Positions 33,780-44,290 of a stretch of DNA of 64,000 bases are shown here, in pieces. Source of the DNA: Lophium mytilinum (lineage: Eukaryota > Ascomycota > Dothideomycetes > Mytilinidiales > Mytilinidiaceae); the NCBI GenBank assembly GCA_010093605.1, contig MU004186.1:1096616-1160615 (forward strand), read 5' to 3'. Under the pieces are notes generated by a model. The model made no database searches. It saw only the letters and a list, made by a program, of their open reading frames with translations, and had not been told where the DNA came from. How positions within the stretch are numbered: position 1 is the first letter of the stretch; every line of letters starts with the position of its first letter. A program made the translations under genes and the position numbers.

Positions 33780-34600
33780 ACCTTGAAGGACCTCTTGGTG
33801 AACTAACGGTTGGGCAAACAGGAGCCTGATATGAGGGGTCGTTTCGAAGCGAATTGCGGGAGGGCCCGAATGGCGTCGCGGAGGGGTTGCGCGTGACGGG
33901 TGTGTGGCACCTACGAAGGACCTCATGGTGGTCTGTCGACCGGGAAACCGGGAGTGTGATTTGAAGGGCGGTTTCGAGGCGGAGTGCTGGGGCTCTGGAA
34001 TCGGGGCGGGGAGTGGTTGGTTTTGGCGGGTGCGTGACACCTGTGGAGGACCCCACGACGTGGTGTCGATGTTGAAAACGGAAGTGCGATTTGAAGGGTA
34101 GTTTCGAGGTCTTTTGCTCGAGGCCTGAAATTGGGTCGGTGCACGATTGGTTTTGGCGGGTTCGTGGCACCTGCGAAGGACCTCAGGGCGTCCTCACGGT
34201 GACCTGTGACGCTGAAGCACGAGGTCTGATTTGAAGTGTGGTTTCGATGTCTTTTGCTCGAGGCCTGAAATTAGGTCGGTGCACGATTGGTTTTGACGGG
34301 TTCGTGGCACCTGCGAAGGACCCTAGGGCGACCTCACAGTGTCCCATGATGCTAAAGCACGAGGTCTGATCTGAAGCGTCGTTTCGATGTCGTTGGACGC
34401 AGCCCCTAAATCAGGTCGATGCGTGACCACTCGTGACAGGCACGTGAAACATGTGAAGGACCCTACGGTGTCCTCACAGCGTTCTGTGACAGGAACCACG
34501 AGGTGTGATCTGAAGCGTCATATCGCTGTCCTTTGCTGCAGCCCCTGAATTTGATCGAAAACCGATTGCTCGTGACCGACGCTCAGGACCGCCGGGGGCC
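33780..34600. repeat. Diverged tandem array, unit about 130-140 bp
   Basis: A landmark reading gaagga-c-c or a close variant recurs at about 33788, 33918, 34048, 34178, 34318 and 34458. The spacing is therefore 130, 130, 130, 140 and 140 bp. Units also share a ggcacct box, a gattt-gaag...gtttcga segment and gaggcctgaa or similar. Neighbouring units are more alike than distant ones. The frames crossing this array are products of the repeat, not genes. Confidence 0.75.
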
Positions 34601-34706
34601 CTTCAAAGATATATCAGCACTGTCAAAACGATAACGCACGAGACCTGATTCAGGACCAACGAACATACGATTCTATAATCTAAGGTATTATCGCGCAGTT
34701 CCCCGC

Positions 34707-35819
34707 CTACACCTTGCTCTTAAGCTCCAAAAACTCCTTGCTGAACGGCAAATCCGTATAACCATGGGCATCCTTCACCCTATAAAAGTCATCGCGGTCA
34801 TATGGCGTCAATTCAATACCCTTCTGGATCCTGAACACCAGATCCGGGTTTGAGATGAACAGCCGCCCGAATACAATCGCGACATCGCGGTCCTTGTACT
34901 CCTCATCCACCGCCCTCTTCGCCGACGCCGCCTTGAACCCACCCGCCAGCAGGACGGGAGAAGTATTGCCCCAAATATCGATGAGCGGATCGAGGCGTTC
35001 TGAAGACTCCACGTCTGCGTTGCCAGAAACACGGCTCTCGACGAGGTGGAGGTATGTGAGTTTAAGCTCCTTCAGTCCCTTAACCAGATACGAGAACTGT
35101 GGAATAGGGTCCTTCATGTGCATGCCTTGGAACTCGCTGAACGGGCTCAACCTGATACCAGTCCTCTCCGACCCGACGGCATCAACAACAGCTTTCGCGA
35201 CCTCCAGCCCAAAACGTGCGCGGTTCTCGATGCTCCCGCCCCACTTGTCCGTCCGCTTGTTCGCAGTGTCCTGCGTGAATTGGTCGATGAGGTAGCCATT
35301 CGCGCCGTGGATCTCTACGCCATCGAAGCCAGCCTCCTCAACCGCAGCCTTGGCGGCCGTGGCGTAATCTTGGATATACTCCTGGATCTCGCTCTCCGTG
35401 AGCGCCTGCGGCTTCGGCGAGCCTTCAGACATGGGTACATCGCTCGAGCTGACGAGGGGCCCGGTGCCTTCCTTCTCCTTAACCTCAGGGTTGGCGGCGC
35501 GGCCGAGCGCCCACAGCTGCACGAAGATGTAGCTGCCTTTCGCGTGCACGGCGTCGGTGACTTTCTTCCACGCCGCGAGCTGCTCCTTGCTCCAGAGACC
35601 CGGGACGTTGGGGTAGCCGGAGGCGCGGGGCGAGATGAAGGTGGCTTCGGTGATGAGAAGAGTGCCAGGGACGGAGCCGCGCTGCGCGTAGTATTCTTCA
35701 GCTATAGACTGGTGCACATGGTCGTCCGAGGCGCGGAAGCGGGTGAGCGGGGCGAGGACGAGGCGGTTCTTGAGGTTGAGAGAGCCGATTTTTAGGGGCT
35801 CGAAGAGTTTGGAAGACAT
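34707..35819 (-). CDS. Old yellow enzyme family NAD(P)H dehydrogenase (ene-reductase)
   Basis: A single exon of 370 residues starting MSSKLFEPLKIGSLNLKNRL, the standard OYE N-terminus with FMN-contacting LAPLTRFRA. The active-site trio is intact: H171, N174 and Y176 in EIHGANGYLIDQF, followed by KRTDKWGGSIENR and the phosphate-binding C-terminal part (LLAGGF, VFGRLFISNPDL). It should be an FMN-dependent TIM-barrel enzyme reducing activated C=C bonds with NADPH. Physiological substrates of fungal OYEs vary (oxylipins, quinones, secondary metabolites), and nothing nearby narrows this. The position corresponding to the LWHLGR motif reads LWALGR. No secondary-metabolite cluster surrounds it. Confidence 0.92.
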   Translation of the reverse strand: MSSKLFEPLKIGSLNLKNRLVLAPLTRFRASDDHVHQSIAEEYYAQRGSVPGTLLITEATFISPRASGYPNVPGLWSKEQLAAWKKVTDAVHAKGSYIFVQLWALGRAANPEVKEKEGTGPLVSSSDVPMSEGSPKPQALTESEIQEYIQDYATAAKAAVEEAGFDGVEIHGANGYLIDQFTQDTANKRTDKWGGSIENRARFGLEVAKAVVDAVGSERTGIRLSPFSEFQGMHMKDPIPQFSYLVKGLKELKLTYLHLVESRVSGNADVESSERLDPLIDIWGNTSPVLLAGGFKAASAKRAVDEEYKDRDVAIVFGRLFISNPDLVFRIQKGIELTPYDRDDFYRVKDAHGYTDLPFSKEFLELKSKV

Positions 35820-38800
35820 AATGAGGTTCGAGAGGTTGCCTTTTCTGGTTGATATGGGATGCGCGGGGATTGAGAGTTGAAAAGTGAGAAAATGCTAAAT
35901 GCTACAGGTGCGTTTGACTGCGAAGATGATGCTACAAAATTGAAATGACGAAATGCTTGCAGGATGCGATGTGAAAAAGACAAGCCTCACAGCTCAGGTT
36001 GTGTCTTTATATTACCATTGTTAGCTCGTACGAGCGATTTGAAAGCAACTGCCGGTGAGAAAAATCCAAGGTTGATGCAATCTGATTAGCGATAACAATT
36101 GCATCATTGATAGCTAAAGTCCGGCCTAGTGAGCAGTTGCTTTGATTACAAACTACAAATTGCGAAGTATGAGGACATAGAATGAGGTTCCATGTTTGAT
36201 ATATCTGTATAATGTAGTGTTTCCCAAGATTACTTAAAGGAATTTGGCTAGTAAGAGAGAGATAAGCTGCATTGTGCTGGCGACAGCCGCAGGATCTTAC
36301 CCTGGTTTTCGCATGACCTGTCGGATGCACCAATCATTCCACAGCGCCAAGATTGTTGAGAAAGTCGACGTTTACTAATCGACAAAGACGGGAACCTCCT
36401 GGAAGTGACTTACCGAGAAACACTGACAAATATAGGTCACATGACTTCGGAATCTAGTGAGGTCGTTCTTCGATTGCGATCTTTGAATATTTTCCTTTGA
36501 CGTCGTGCACCCGCTACTGATATTCAATATTTGTGGACGTACATACCACCGAGCCCCACCCACCGTCTTCCACAGCTTCCGGCTGTCACATGGACGCGAG
36601 TGTCGGTGTGCCTATTTTCGCGAGGCGAGCTGAGGGGCCCACCTACTATCCCTAAAGCTTCGTCTTGTGCATCGGCGCAACCACTCTTACGAGGCATCAG
36701 AACCCATGAGCCCTTCGTTATCGAAGAAGATCAGTGAACGTGCTGCCCATGTCGTGCTTTCGACGTCCTGTCACCGTGCCGCCAATCCGGAGGCTTATTC
36801 CCGGGTGGGAAAGATTGTCTGGTCGCATCGTCGACACTCCGTCACTTTGATGTCAATCGCGACTGCTTTGTGCAGCTCGTCGCGAGAAACTATGACGGCC
36901 TTCGTATTTCTGAACAGGCGTAGGCGATGCGATCTTCAAGAACGAGAGTCGTGAGTGCGAGAGCTGTGGCTGTGCGATTATCGTAATTCGACCCCTGAGA
37001 CACTCTTGGCTTCATCCTCAGCATCGGGGCTTCTCTCGGGATATCGGGGCATGTGGGGAGAAACTCGGCGGCCTGGGCATGCTGTGCGTTCTCGTCTACC
37101 ATTCCATGGGCATAGCAGTTAATGTGCTGTGCTGACATGTTACCTCACAGGGCCTCGGTGTCGCGATCCGCGAGCTGATTCGGCTTTCGGCAAGGCCTTC
37201 ACGGCGACAGCAGGGTTTTCGCGCTCCAGATTCTGGCGTGTTAAACGTACGATCTGGACATGATGATTGCTAGCAAGGGACGAGTGCAAGCGCTGCAGCC
37301 GTGAGCATGGTGTCGCAGGAAGAGTTGGTGTCTCGACGTGCCCATTGCCTGCAGGTGCGTCGACTGTAGCCAATCCGGTGGCTCCCTGGGGCCCCGGAGG
37401 TAGCCCCGATGCCTATCTTTGAGATCCAGGAGCTATCTTCGTGTAGAGCGGGGCGTGGACCCCTGAACCTGGCGGAGAACCGTCGTAGTTGGATCGCGGT
37501 CATCTTTCTGGGCTTCTTTCGTTCGTTCACGTCTATGGGTGGTGAGTCGGTGACATTCCAGGACGAGGCAACTCGCTTGTGTCGGTAGAGTCGGTATAGA
37601 CGACACCGAATAGTGAAGGCGTGGTGGCACCAGAATGCGTGCTGTGGTTACCGGACCATGCCCTGATAGCACAGAGAATCTGCGCCACAACCGTTTCGAT
37701 GATAGACGAGGAAATTTGGAGTGCACCCGGTGTATAGGCATCTGCAAGAAAGCTGTTACGGCAAGTAATGCTTAATACACTGAGCAACCGGTTCTTTAAA
37801 CTCGTCAGGGTGCGTCTTTCCAAACAGGTGGGAGACCAAGGTTCTGTGCTCACATGCTGATGGATTTACAAAAGACACTGCCGGGACCCGTTGCGTTACT
37901 AGCATCGCGTAGCCAAGTAACAGCTCACTGTCCATATCTTGAAGCTCTAGACAAACGCCCAAAGACTCCTTCGGAACGCCCCGTGATCTTGTCTGCCGCT
38001 GGAGCCAACCACCATTCGAGAGGGGCACCGGAGGTATCTCCGCAATCAACTTTAAAGGTACTGCTTCCTTGAAAACGCACGTGAGCTCGTATACACAATA
38101 TTGCTCTGGAATTTGAATCTGGGTAAAGACCCTTGTTGCGTTCTTGAATCTTGGTTGTTACTTCATTGAGTACGTTTGAGCTCGATTTCGATGCCAGAGT
38201 GGATATTGTAATTGCTCGCAAGCTGGGCCGCGAGCGTCTTTGCGAGGGATATATGCTCCTAGTAAAGCCTGCATGATCGTTATTTCAGAACCAAAGTTTC
38301 AGTTCAATCAACATCGATATACCCCGCTTCTCAACAGATTTGCTGTCAGGATTGACTCCACACTCGGGACATGAATCCAGAACATAGGTAGATAGGCGTA
38401 AGCTAGCTTGTCCATAAACTTCAAGGCTAACAGCTCCACTCCACATCAACCATGCTGTACGCCACGGAGGAAGCAGGTATAACCTTGGAAGGTCTTAGGT
38501 GAGTGCAGGTGTGGCTTCAAAGAGGTGCAAAGTCAAGATCAGAAAAGAAAGCGGATCCGAAAACGGGGCTGTGGACTATTTCAACCATTCACAGCGTGGT
38601 GTGAGCAACACACCATTCTTGCATGAGAAGTGGCGTCCCCAAATACGGTGTATAGAACGAGGAATGCGTGTAATCTTTGTCATTGCGAACGAATTCCGCC
38701 TCGTAATGTTACGGCCCGTGTCAGTGTTCCTCCTTTGCTAAGCTTGCTCTGTTTGCTTCTCACTGGAGGACTTCGTCTTGGTGAGTCTGTGAAGCATGCT

Positions 38801-40301
38801 CGTGATGATATAGCCGTTCTCGTAACTACCCAGAGCATCCAGATTTCGCAAACAACCAGTTTCGATAGCGGTACAACTGTATCACTGTTTGCCTTAAAAG
38901 TTAGTAGCTAGTAGCTAGCTTAATCGTACCGGTGTTGACTCCCATGCCCGTACACCAGACGCCTAACAAGGCGGTGCACGTGATTAGCCACAATCTGCAG
39001 GGACTTTGGTGAATGCCCCGGCGTCATCACGCACCGATCGCGCGACGCGACCTCAGCGACGTTAGATGCAGCTCCCTTTCCTGCAGGCGAATCCAATAGA
39101 GGTGCTTTTGGAGAGGAAAGAGGGCTTCCGCATTGCCCACGATGGTACAGTGGCATGTCGCGGCAAATGGAAGCCGGATTATCGTAGGTTCCTGTCTGTT
39201 AGTCCTTATTCTGTCCATACTAAGGTAAGACCTCGCTGAATGAAGACTTCTCGCAGACAGGGAATTGATAACCCTTATTGCGTGAATCTTATCTTCAAGG
39301 ATGCCGTTACATGATGGACGAGGCATCGGGCTGCCTTTCCAGCGTCTATCATGAGGTTCTCGTTGATATAACGATCGTGGTGATAAACGGCATGGTGTTG
39401 AATGAACGGCTCCGGGCCTCCGGACCCCTCCAACGCCAGCTTGTAAGTATCTAGCCTTATTCTTGCAGCATCGGCGATCAACCCCCTGCTCAGGAAGAGC
39501 AGAGTCCAATCACGGACCATTCTGCGCGCCGTTCCACCCTGGCCCTTGAGCCCCGGAATCTGCAGCGTGTTGTCGATAAGGAAAGTCGAAGAGTGCGCAT
39601 CGTCGATGCTTGCCACCCCGCTTCTCCCGCAGTCGCTACAACCAAAATTGTTTTCGCGACGACGAGAAGGCGTGTCGAAAATCGTTGTCTTAGGAGGATG
39701 GAGTCTACGGAGGTACTCCGCGGGCAGTGCGCGACCTATTAAACCTGCCGCTGTGCTGTGAGCTATGGCAAACAGAGATTAGCAGGTGCTCGTCCAGACC
39801 ACGGAGCTTGCTCCGCTGTAGCGCGTAGCTCGGAGGCGAGAAGTAGCCGGAAGGAATGTAAGGATGCTGCACGGCCACAGCCCAGCGGGCGGGGACAGCC
39901 CTTGGCGACTTGATCTAGACCGGTTATCTGTTGACCGCGGCGTTTTCCGTACAAGGCCCGCGACCGACTGGGCGCAGGAGTCGTACGTTTGTCGTTCCAC
40001 CGATGCAGAACTCCAAAGACTGCCCCAGCACCTGCCAGGCCTCGCTCGAACGGGTAGCGCCGACGACACTCATCCTGCACCCTGATGCAACTCTGCTGCA
40101 CGGCTGCGGGCCCAACTCCGAATATAAGGTTGCCACTGGACCCCGAGTACTGGCTTCCCATACCATAGCACTGGCCAGCCTGACCACCACCCTCCATACT
40201 CTTAAAGCAGTTGCATTGATCCGTTGATCCTTTGACATCTGTTGCCCACATCCAAAAACTCGTTGAAACAATACCAACTCTTCCCATACACCTTTGCTGC
40301 C
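35820..40301. other. 4.5-kb gene-poor region
   Basis: No convincing gene. Minus-strand frames around 37,430-38,220 overlap in three phases and contain protein-like text (for example LELQDMDSELLLGYAMLVTQ near 37,900), which could be a decayed gene. A 113-codon frame at 39275-39616 (minus) begins with GTG and has no recognised domain. Dinucleotide use is ordinary, so this is not RIPed sequence. The promoter of the bHLH gene lies at the right end. Confidence 0.4.
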
Positions 40302-41342
40302 ATGACTGTTGACTGGAGCCCTTTCTTGCCGACTGATGCAATGGCCCGCACAGCTCGTGAGCAGAACCCCTCTTCTCTCTTTCTTGGTACCCCGACTTAC
40401 CCCCTGGTAGCATCTACCGACGCCAGCCCCTCCACCGAAGACTTCCCATATACCGACTCTTACGATAAGGCCTACCTCGCCGACGCCTTCAGTATGCAGC
40501 CCGACTACTCGCTCGACGAATGGGTCGTTCCTGACTTCTTTGACCGCCCGGCCGCGAGCATTGAGTCTCCTATTGGCTTCGCACCCAAAAGCCAAGCAGT
40601 GCTCACCGCGACACTCCCCGTTGCTGCCACTGCAGGCCAGCCTCTAGACTCGCTTTGGCAGACCAAAGCACCCTTCGGTCAGCTCAACGGCTTTGACACA
40701 TTCGCGCCGAGCAACCTCCCATTTGGCACCCTTGATACCAACAACTTCTCGCCCTCCCGCAATGCCTCACCCACGCCCTCGCTTTGCGGTGACGGTTCCC
40801 AGGCTAGTTTTGAACCCCAGCCCACTTCTCCGACCACCTCTTTAAAGCGCGAATCCTCCCCCTTGGAAAACACCGAGGAGCCCGAACCCAAGCGCGTAGC
40901 ACGCAAGCGAGGCCGCCCAAGGATTAACCGCATCGAGTCCGACCCTACCAACGACACCTCCTACGCCGATTCGCAAAAGTACCGCAGCAGTCGACGCCTC
41001 CCCCACAACCAAGTCGAACGCAAGTACCGTGAGGGTCTCAACTCGGAACTCGAACGCCTCCGCCGCGCAGTCCCCACACTCCCGCAGCGCGACTCTTCCG
41101 ACCTGACTGGCCCGCCAAAGCCTAGCAAAGCAACCGTTCTCGCCAGCGCCATCGATTACATCAAGTTCATGGAAGCTGAGCACGAGAGATTGGCTGAGGA
41201 GAATGAGCGCCTACGCGGCATCCGGCCCATGCCGTCGACGAACGCAAATCGAGGACCGCGGAGCAAGCTCCAGAACGTTGGCTGGAACAAGAACCGCACC
41301 AGCTCTTCGACATCGTCCGCATCGCTCCAGTCCCTCGAATAA
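40302..41342 (+). CDS. bHLH transcription factor, SREBP-type basic region, with AT-hook
   Basis: A single exon of 346 residues, starting at the first ATG of the frame (MTVDWSPFLP). The basic helix-loop-helix spans about residues 231-290: RRLPHNQVERKYREGLNSEL, a loop containing PQRDSSDLTGPPKPSKA, then VLASAIDYIKFMEAEHERLA. Tyr242 replaces the usual Arg in the basic region, the hallmark of SREBP-class factors that can read sterol-response elements. Just upstream is an AT-hook-like RKRGRPRINR (201-210). The N-terminal 180 residues are acidic then Ser/Pro-rich, a likely activation domain. No transmembrane segment is present, so unlike true SREBP it is not membrane-tethered. A leucine-rich extension after helix 2 may help dimerise. 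Target genes are unknown. Confidence 0.85.
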   Translation: MTVDWSPFLPTDAMARTAREQNPSSLFLGTPTYPLVASTDASPSTEDFPYTDSYDKAYLADAFSMQPDYSLDEWVVPDFFDRPAASIESPIGFAPKSQAVLTATLPVAATAGQPLDSLWQTKAPFGQLNGFDTFAPSNLPFGTLDTNNFSPSRNASPTPSLCGDGSQASFEPQPTSPTTSLKRESSPLENTEEPEPKRVARKRGRPRINRIESDPTNDTSYADSQKYRSSRRLPHNQVERKYREGLNSELERLRRAVPTLPQRDSSDLTGPPKPSKATVLASAIDYIKFMEAEHERLAEENERLRGIRPMPSTNANRGPRSKLQNVGWNKNRTSSSTSSASLQSLE

Positions 41343-44290
41343 TGCCGGAACTCCTTGCGAGTGTTCGCTTTCGATTTTTAGAAAAACCTTTTTGTGCAGC
41401 CTTCATTGTACATTTCGCAATTCGCCGCTTGTCCGGTCAGGAGGGCGTGATGGACGACGACTTCCAGAAATGTTGTCGTCCTGATTGGAGTTTAGCAAGA
41501 GCCAGTTCTTCTTGCCTTCAGATCTCCACTAGCTCCTTCACTTGAGAGATGTTGAATTAATGATACCCGGAGTTGTTATGAGATAACGAAACGAATGTTT
41601 ACCAAAAGGGGGATTGCGGTAGCGGTAGCCGGTCTGCCGGATACTGGCGATTATCTGTTAGTGTTCTCAAGAGCTTCCAATCTTCTCAAAAGCTTCCAGA
41701 GTGCGATGTACGCAATCTTTTCTTGTTCTGGCCTCTAGCTAGCGGAAAAGCTTTAGTAGTAATTCGAGACTTTGAACCCATTGTCTGAATATCTTGAAAA
41801 TGTACTCCGATGAACGTGCAAGTAGCAAAAAGAGACAGACATGATTGTGAAGGTAGGGAATTGAAACGAGCTTACTTATTTCGAATCACCTTGTCCCTTT
41901 CCCAGCGCCTCTGATTCTGAGCCAGAGCTATCTTCTTAGACTTCGCCATAATATCGTAGCATCATCTCGCTGATAACTCAAGCTCAACAACGCCCCATGG
42001 ATCTCGATGGCTATCGTCTCCAAGGCTACGGAACCCCACGCTCGGACCGCACCATGCTTCCAAACGCACGACTTTCCAGGTCAGAAACGCCCTGCCATAC
42101 CGCCTTCGCAGAATTTCCACTTTAGCGATAGTTCATTTCATCGATGCGACACCAGAGCCTCCTTGGACAAAGCCCTAACGCTACGTCACTCAATGTGGAC
42201 TGCCGGCACATCGGTGTTTTCCATTTGGCATGACGACGTGCATGAACCTGGAGCATTCCGATCATCCCAAACAAGGTATCGTCTTGTGTAATGCAGCCTC
42301 GCAGTTGGATGGCGGGAAAGTACGGAAGGGAGTGGAGACTGCCAAGCATGTGGCATCAGCTATGAGAGATCGCCTTTTCCTTGGTCGGACACGATACCGT
42401 AGATGGTAAATGGGGCATGGCAGATGGAATGCGCGATCCGGATTATCGGCTCATCATATAGTAGATTGGATGAAAATTGCCATGTTCTCGCTTCGGGCGA
42501 CGTGATGGTGACGGATAGCGGTGGATTGTATACAGGGGTAGGAAGTGGGCACGGCGACGCGGCCCGCTCCAGTCTATTGTGCAACGAGCCTAAGGGAGGA
42601 AGCCGAGGAAGGTACTGAAGTCACTGGATCTTGTAATGTCCAGACCGGAGTGGAAGTGGTTCGACCACACGCCATTGACAGCGGCTTCAACAGCCGCATT
42701 TTCTGTATATGCACTACCCATGGCATCAGACCCATGCCCCGGGCCCATCTTGTTCCAAGAAATCCATCATGGCAATCTGAAAAACGGATCCAAGATTCCC
42801 ATGAGATCTGAATGCAGTGGACCGGAAAGCCACTGTGGATCGTGGACAAGGGTCATGGTTGATGGTCTTGGCCATATCACACCACAATGGCTTGACCTCG
42901 GAGAGAATGACGTCCTGCGATAAAGAGACAGTTTACACCCGCGGCATATCCCCGGAGGAAGCCCCTCTGAACTATGGGATGCTTTTCCGCCACGACGTCG
43001 TCGCCTCGCGAGATCGCCACTATCACCTGGCGCGAGGGCGATGGTGTTGCACTCGCTCCAATAAGATCCAACGCGCTCTTGTTTTTCTGTGTAGCTGAGC
43101 CGAAGATTCTTCACCGGGCAGGGAAACGTCCTTTTAGAATGAACCTATCCGACCTGTTCACTGAAGGAGTCTACAAAATGGAGATGGGAAGCGTCTTCAG
43201 GTCAGCTAGGCGTTGATGCTGAACGTTACCCATGGGTACGGAACTTTCCCTATGTTTCAATACCATATGTCGTATTGTAATATCTGTGGCTGAGAATAAA
43301 ATGACCTTGTCAGCTGCCCCACAAGCTTTGACACGACGATGCAGGTAGTTCTTGGCCACGCGCAGAGCTTGTGATGAAGAAAGCATGGACAATTGGAACT
43401 GGAGAGCTTGAGAAGAAATCAAAGGCGTGTAGATTCTGTAGTGGAGGATCCCAAGTACCTGCTTGCTCATTCGAAGACGGAGAATAGGTCGAAGGGAGGT
43501 CACGTGATTCAATGCGCCGCCGCTTCTGCTTCAAGCCAACCCTGGAGGCTTGCGAAGAGCTAACGTTCTTCTGGAAACACGCTCTTGTGAAAGATGTCCA
43601 GGGAAAGCCTGATACATGTTTCCTGAAGATTGACGGATGTCAACATTTTCTGTTTGTTAGTGATGAATGCCAGGTTCGCGGCATCCTTGCATTGACTCTT
43701 TTGCTGACCAGCCTGGGATATTCGGTGTCGTCAGTCGCGAAAAGCACTTCAGACATGAACGGCTCTTGTGAGAAGCGTGAGACGACCGGTGAGACTTGTG
43801 AAGCAGCATTGGTGGCTAAAATTTCGAGATGTGATAGAGTTGTAGTATCGAAAATGCGGGCAATGAGGGCATGCTCTCGAAGCTAAGCGGGTAGGTCGGC
43901 AACTTGATAGCATTATCAAGGTATAATCCAGACTCAATCGCAGATGCGCTGCAAAGTGCCCTGGCCATATTCTTGACGTCATCGGTTTCGATGGCACTAT
44001 GTGCACTGGATCGAGTATGCATTAACTTTCAATGATGGCGCTGACAAAGGCTGAGAAATGTGTTGATGGGGTGAGACGGGTGGAGTGATCGAGGGAATAC
44101 AGACGGAATGAGGAAGAAAAGTAGAGGGGGACAGGGGAGGTCGAAATAAGGTCGCCAAGACTCTTCTAGTCTACCCGTGTAGGGGTCTTCCGCTGCCCAA
44201 AGCGGACCTCAACATTCTCTAGAACATCAAAGAACGTGGTAATGTGAAAGTTGTGGGGTTACGCTAATATTCCAATTGAAAGCAAGCGCT
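41343..44290. other. 2.9-kb region without a supportable gene
   Basis: Several frames of 60-125 codons on both strands (for example 42636-42923 and 43512-43886 on plus, 43816-44022 on minus) show no domain, and I could not chain them with splice sites. The stretch from 42,000 to 43,230 may be a pseudogene because plausible protein fragments occur in shifting frames. No RIP signature. Confidence 0.4.

Noticed and set aside
33616-34170. 184-codon minus-strand frame
   Set aside because: Generated by the 130-bp tandem array; its protein text repeats with the DNA unit and has no independent support.
35046-35795. 249-codon plus-strand frame inside the old yellow enzyme gene
   Set aside because: Antisense shadow; the minus strand is an intact OYE with all catalytic residues.
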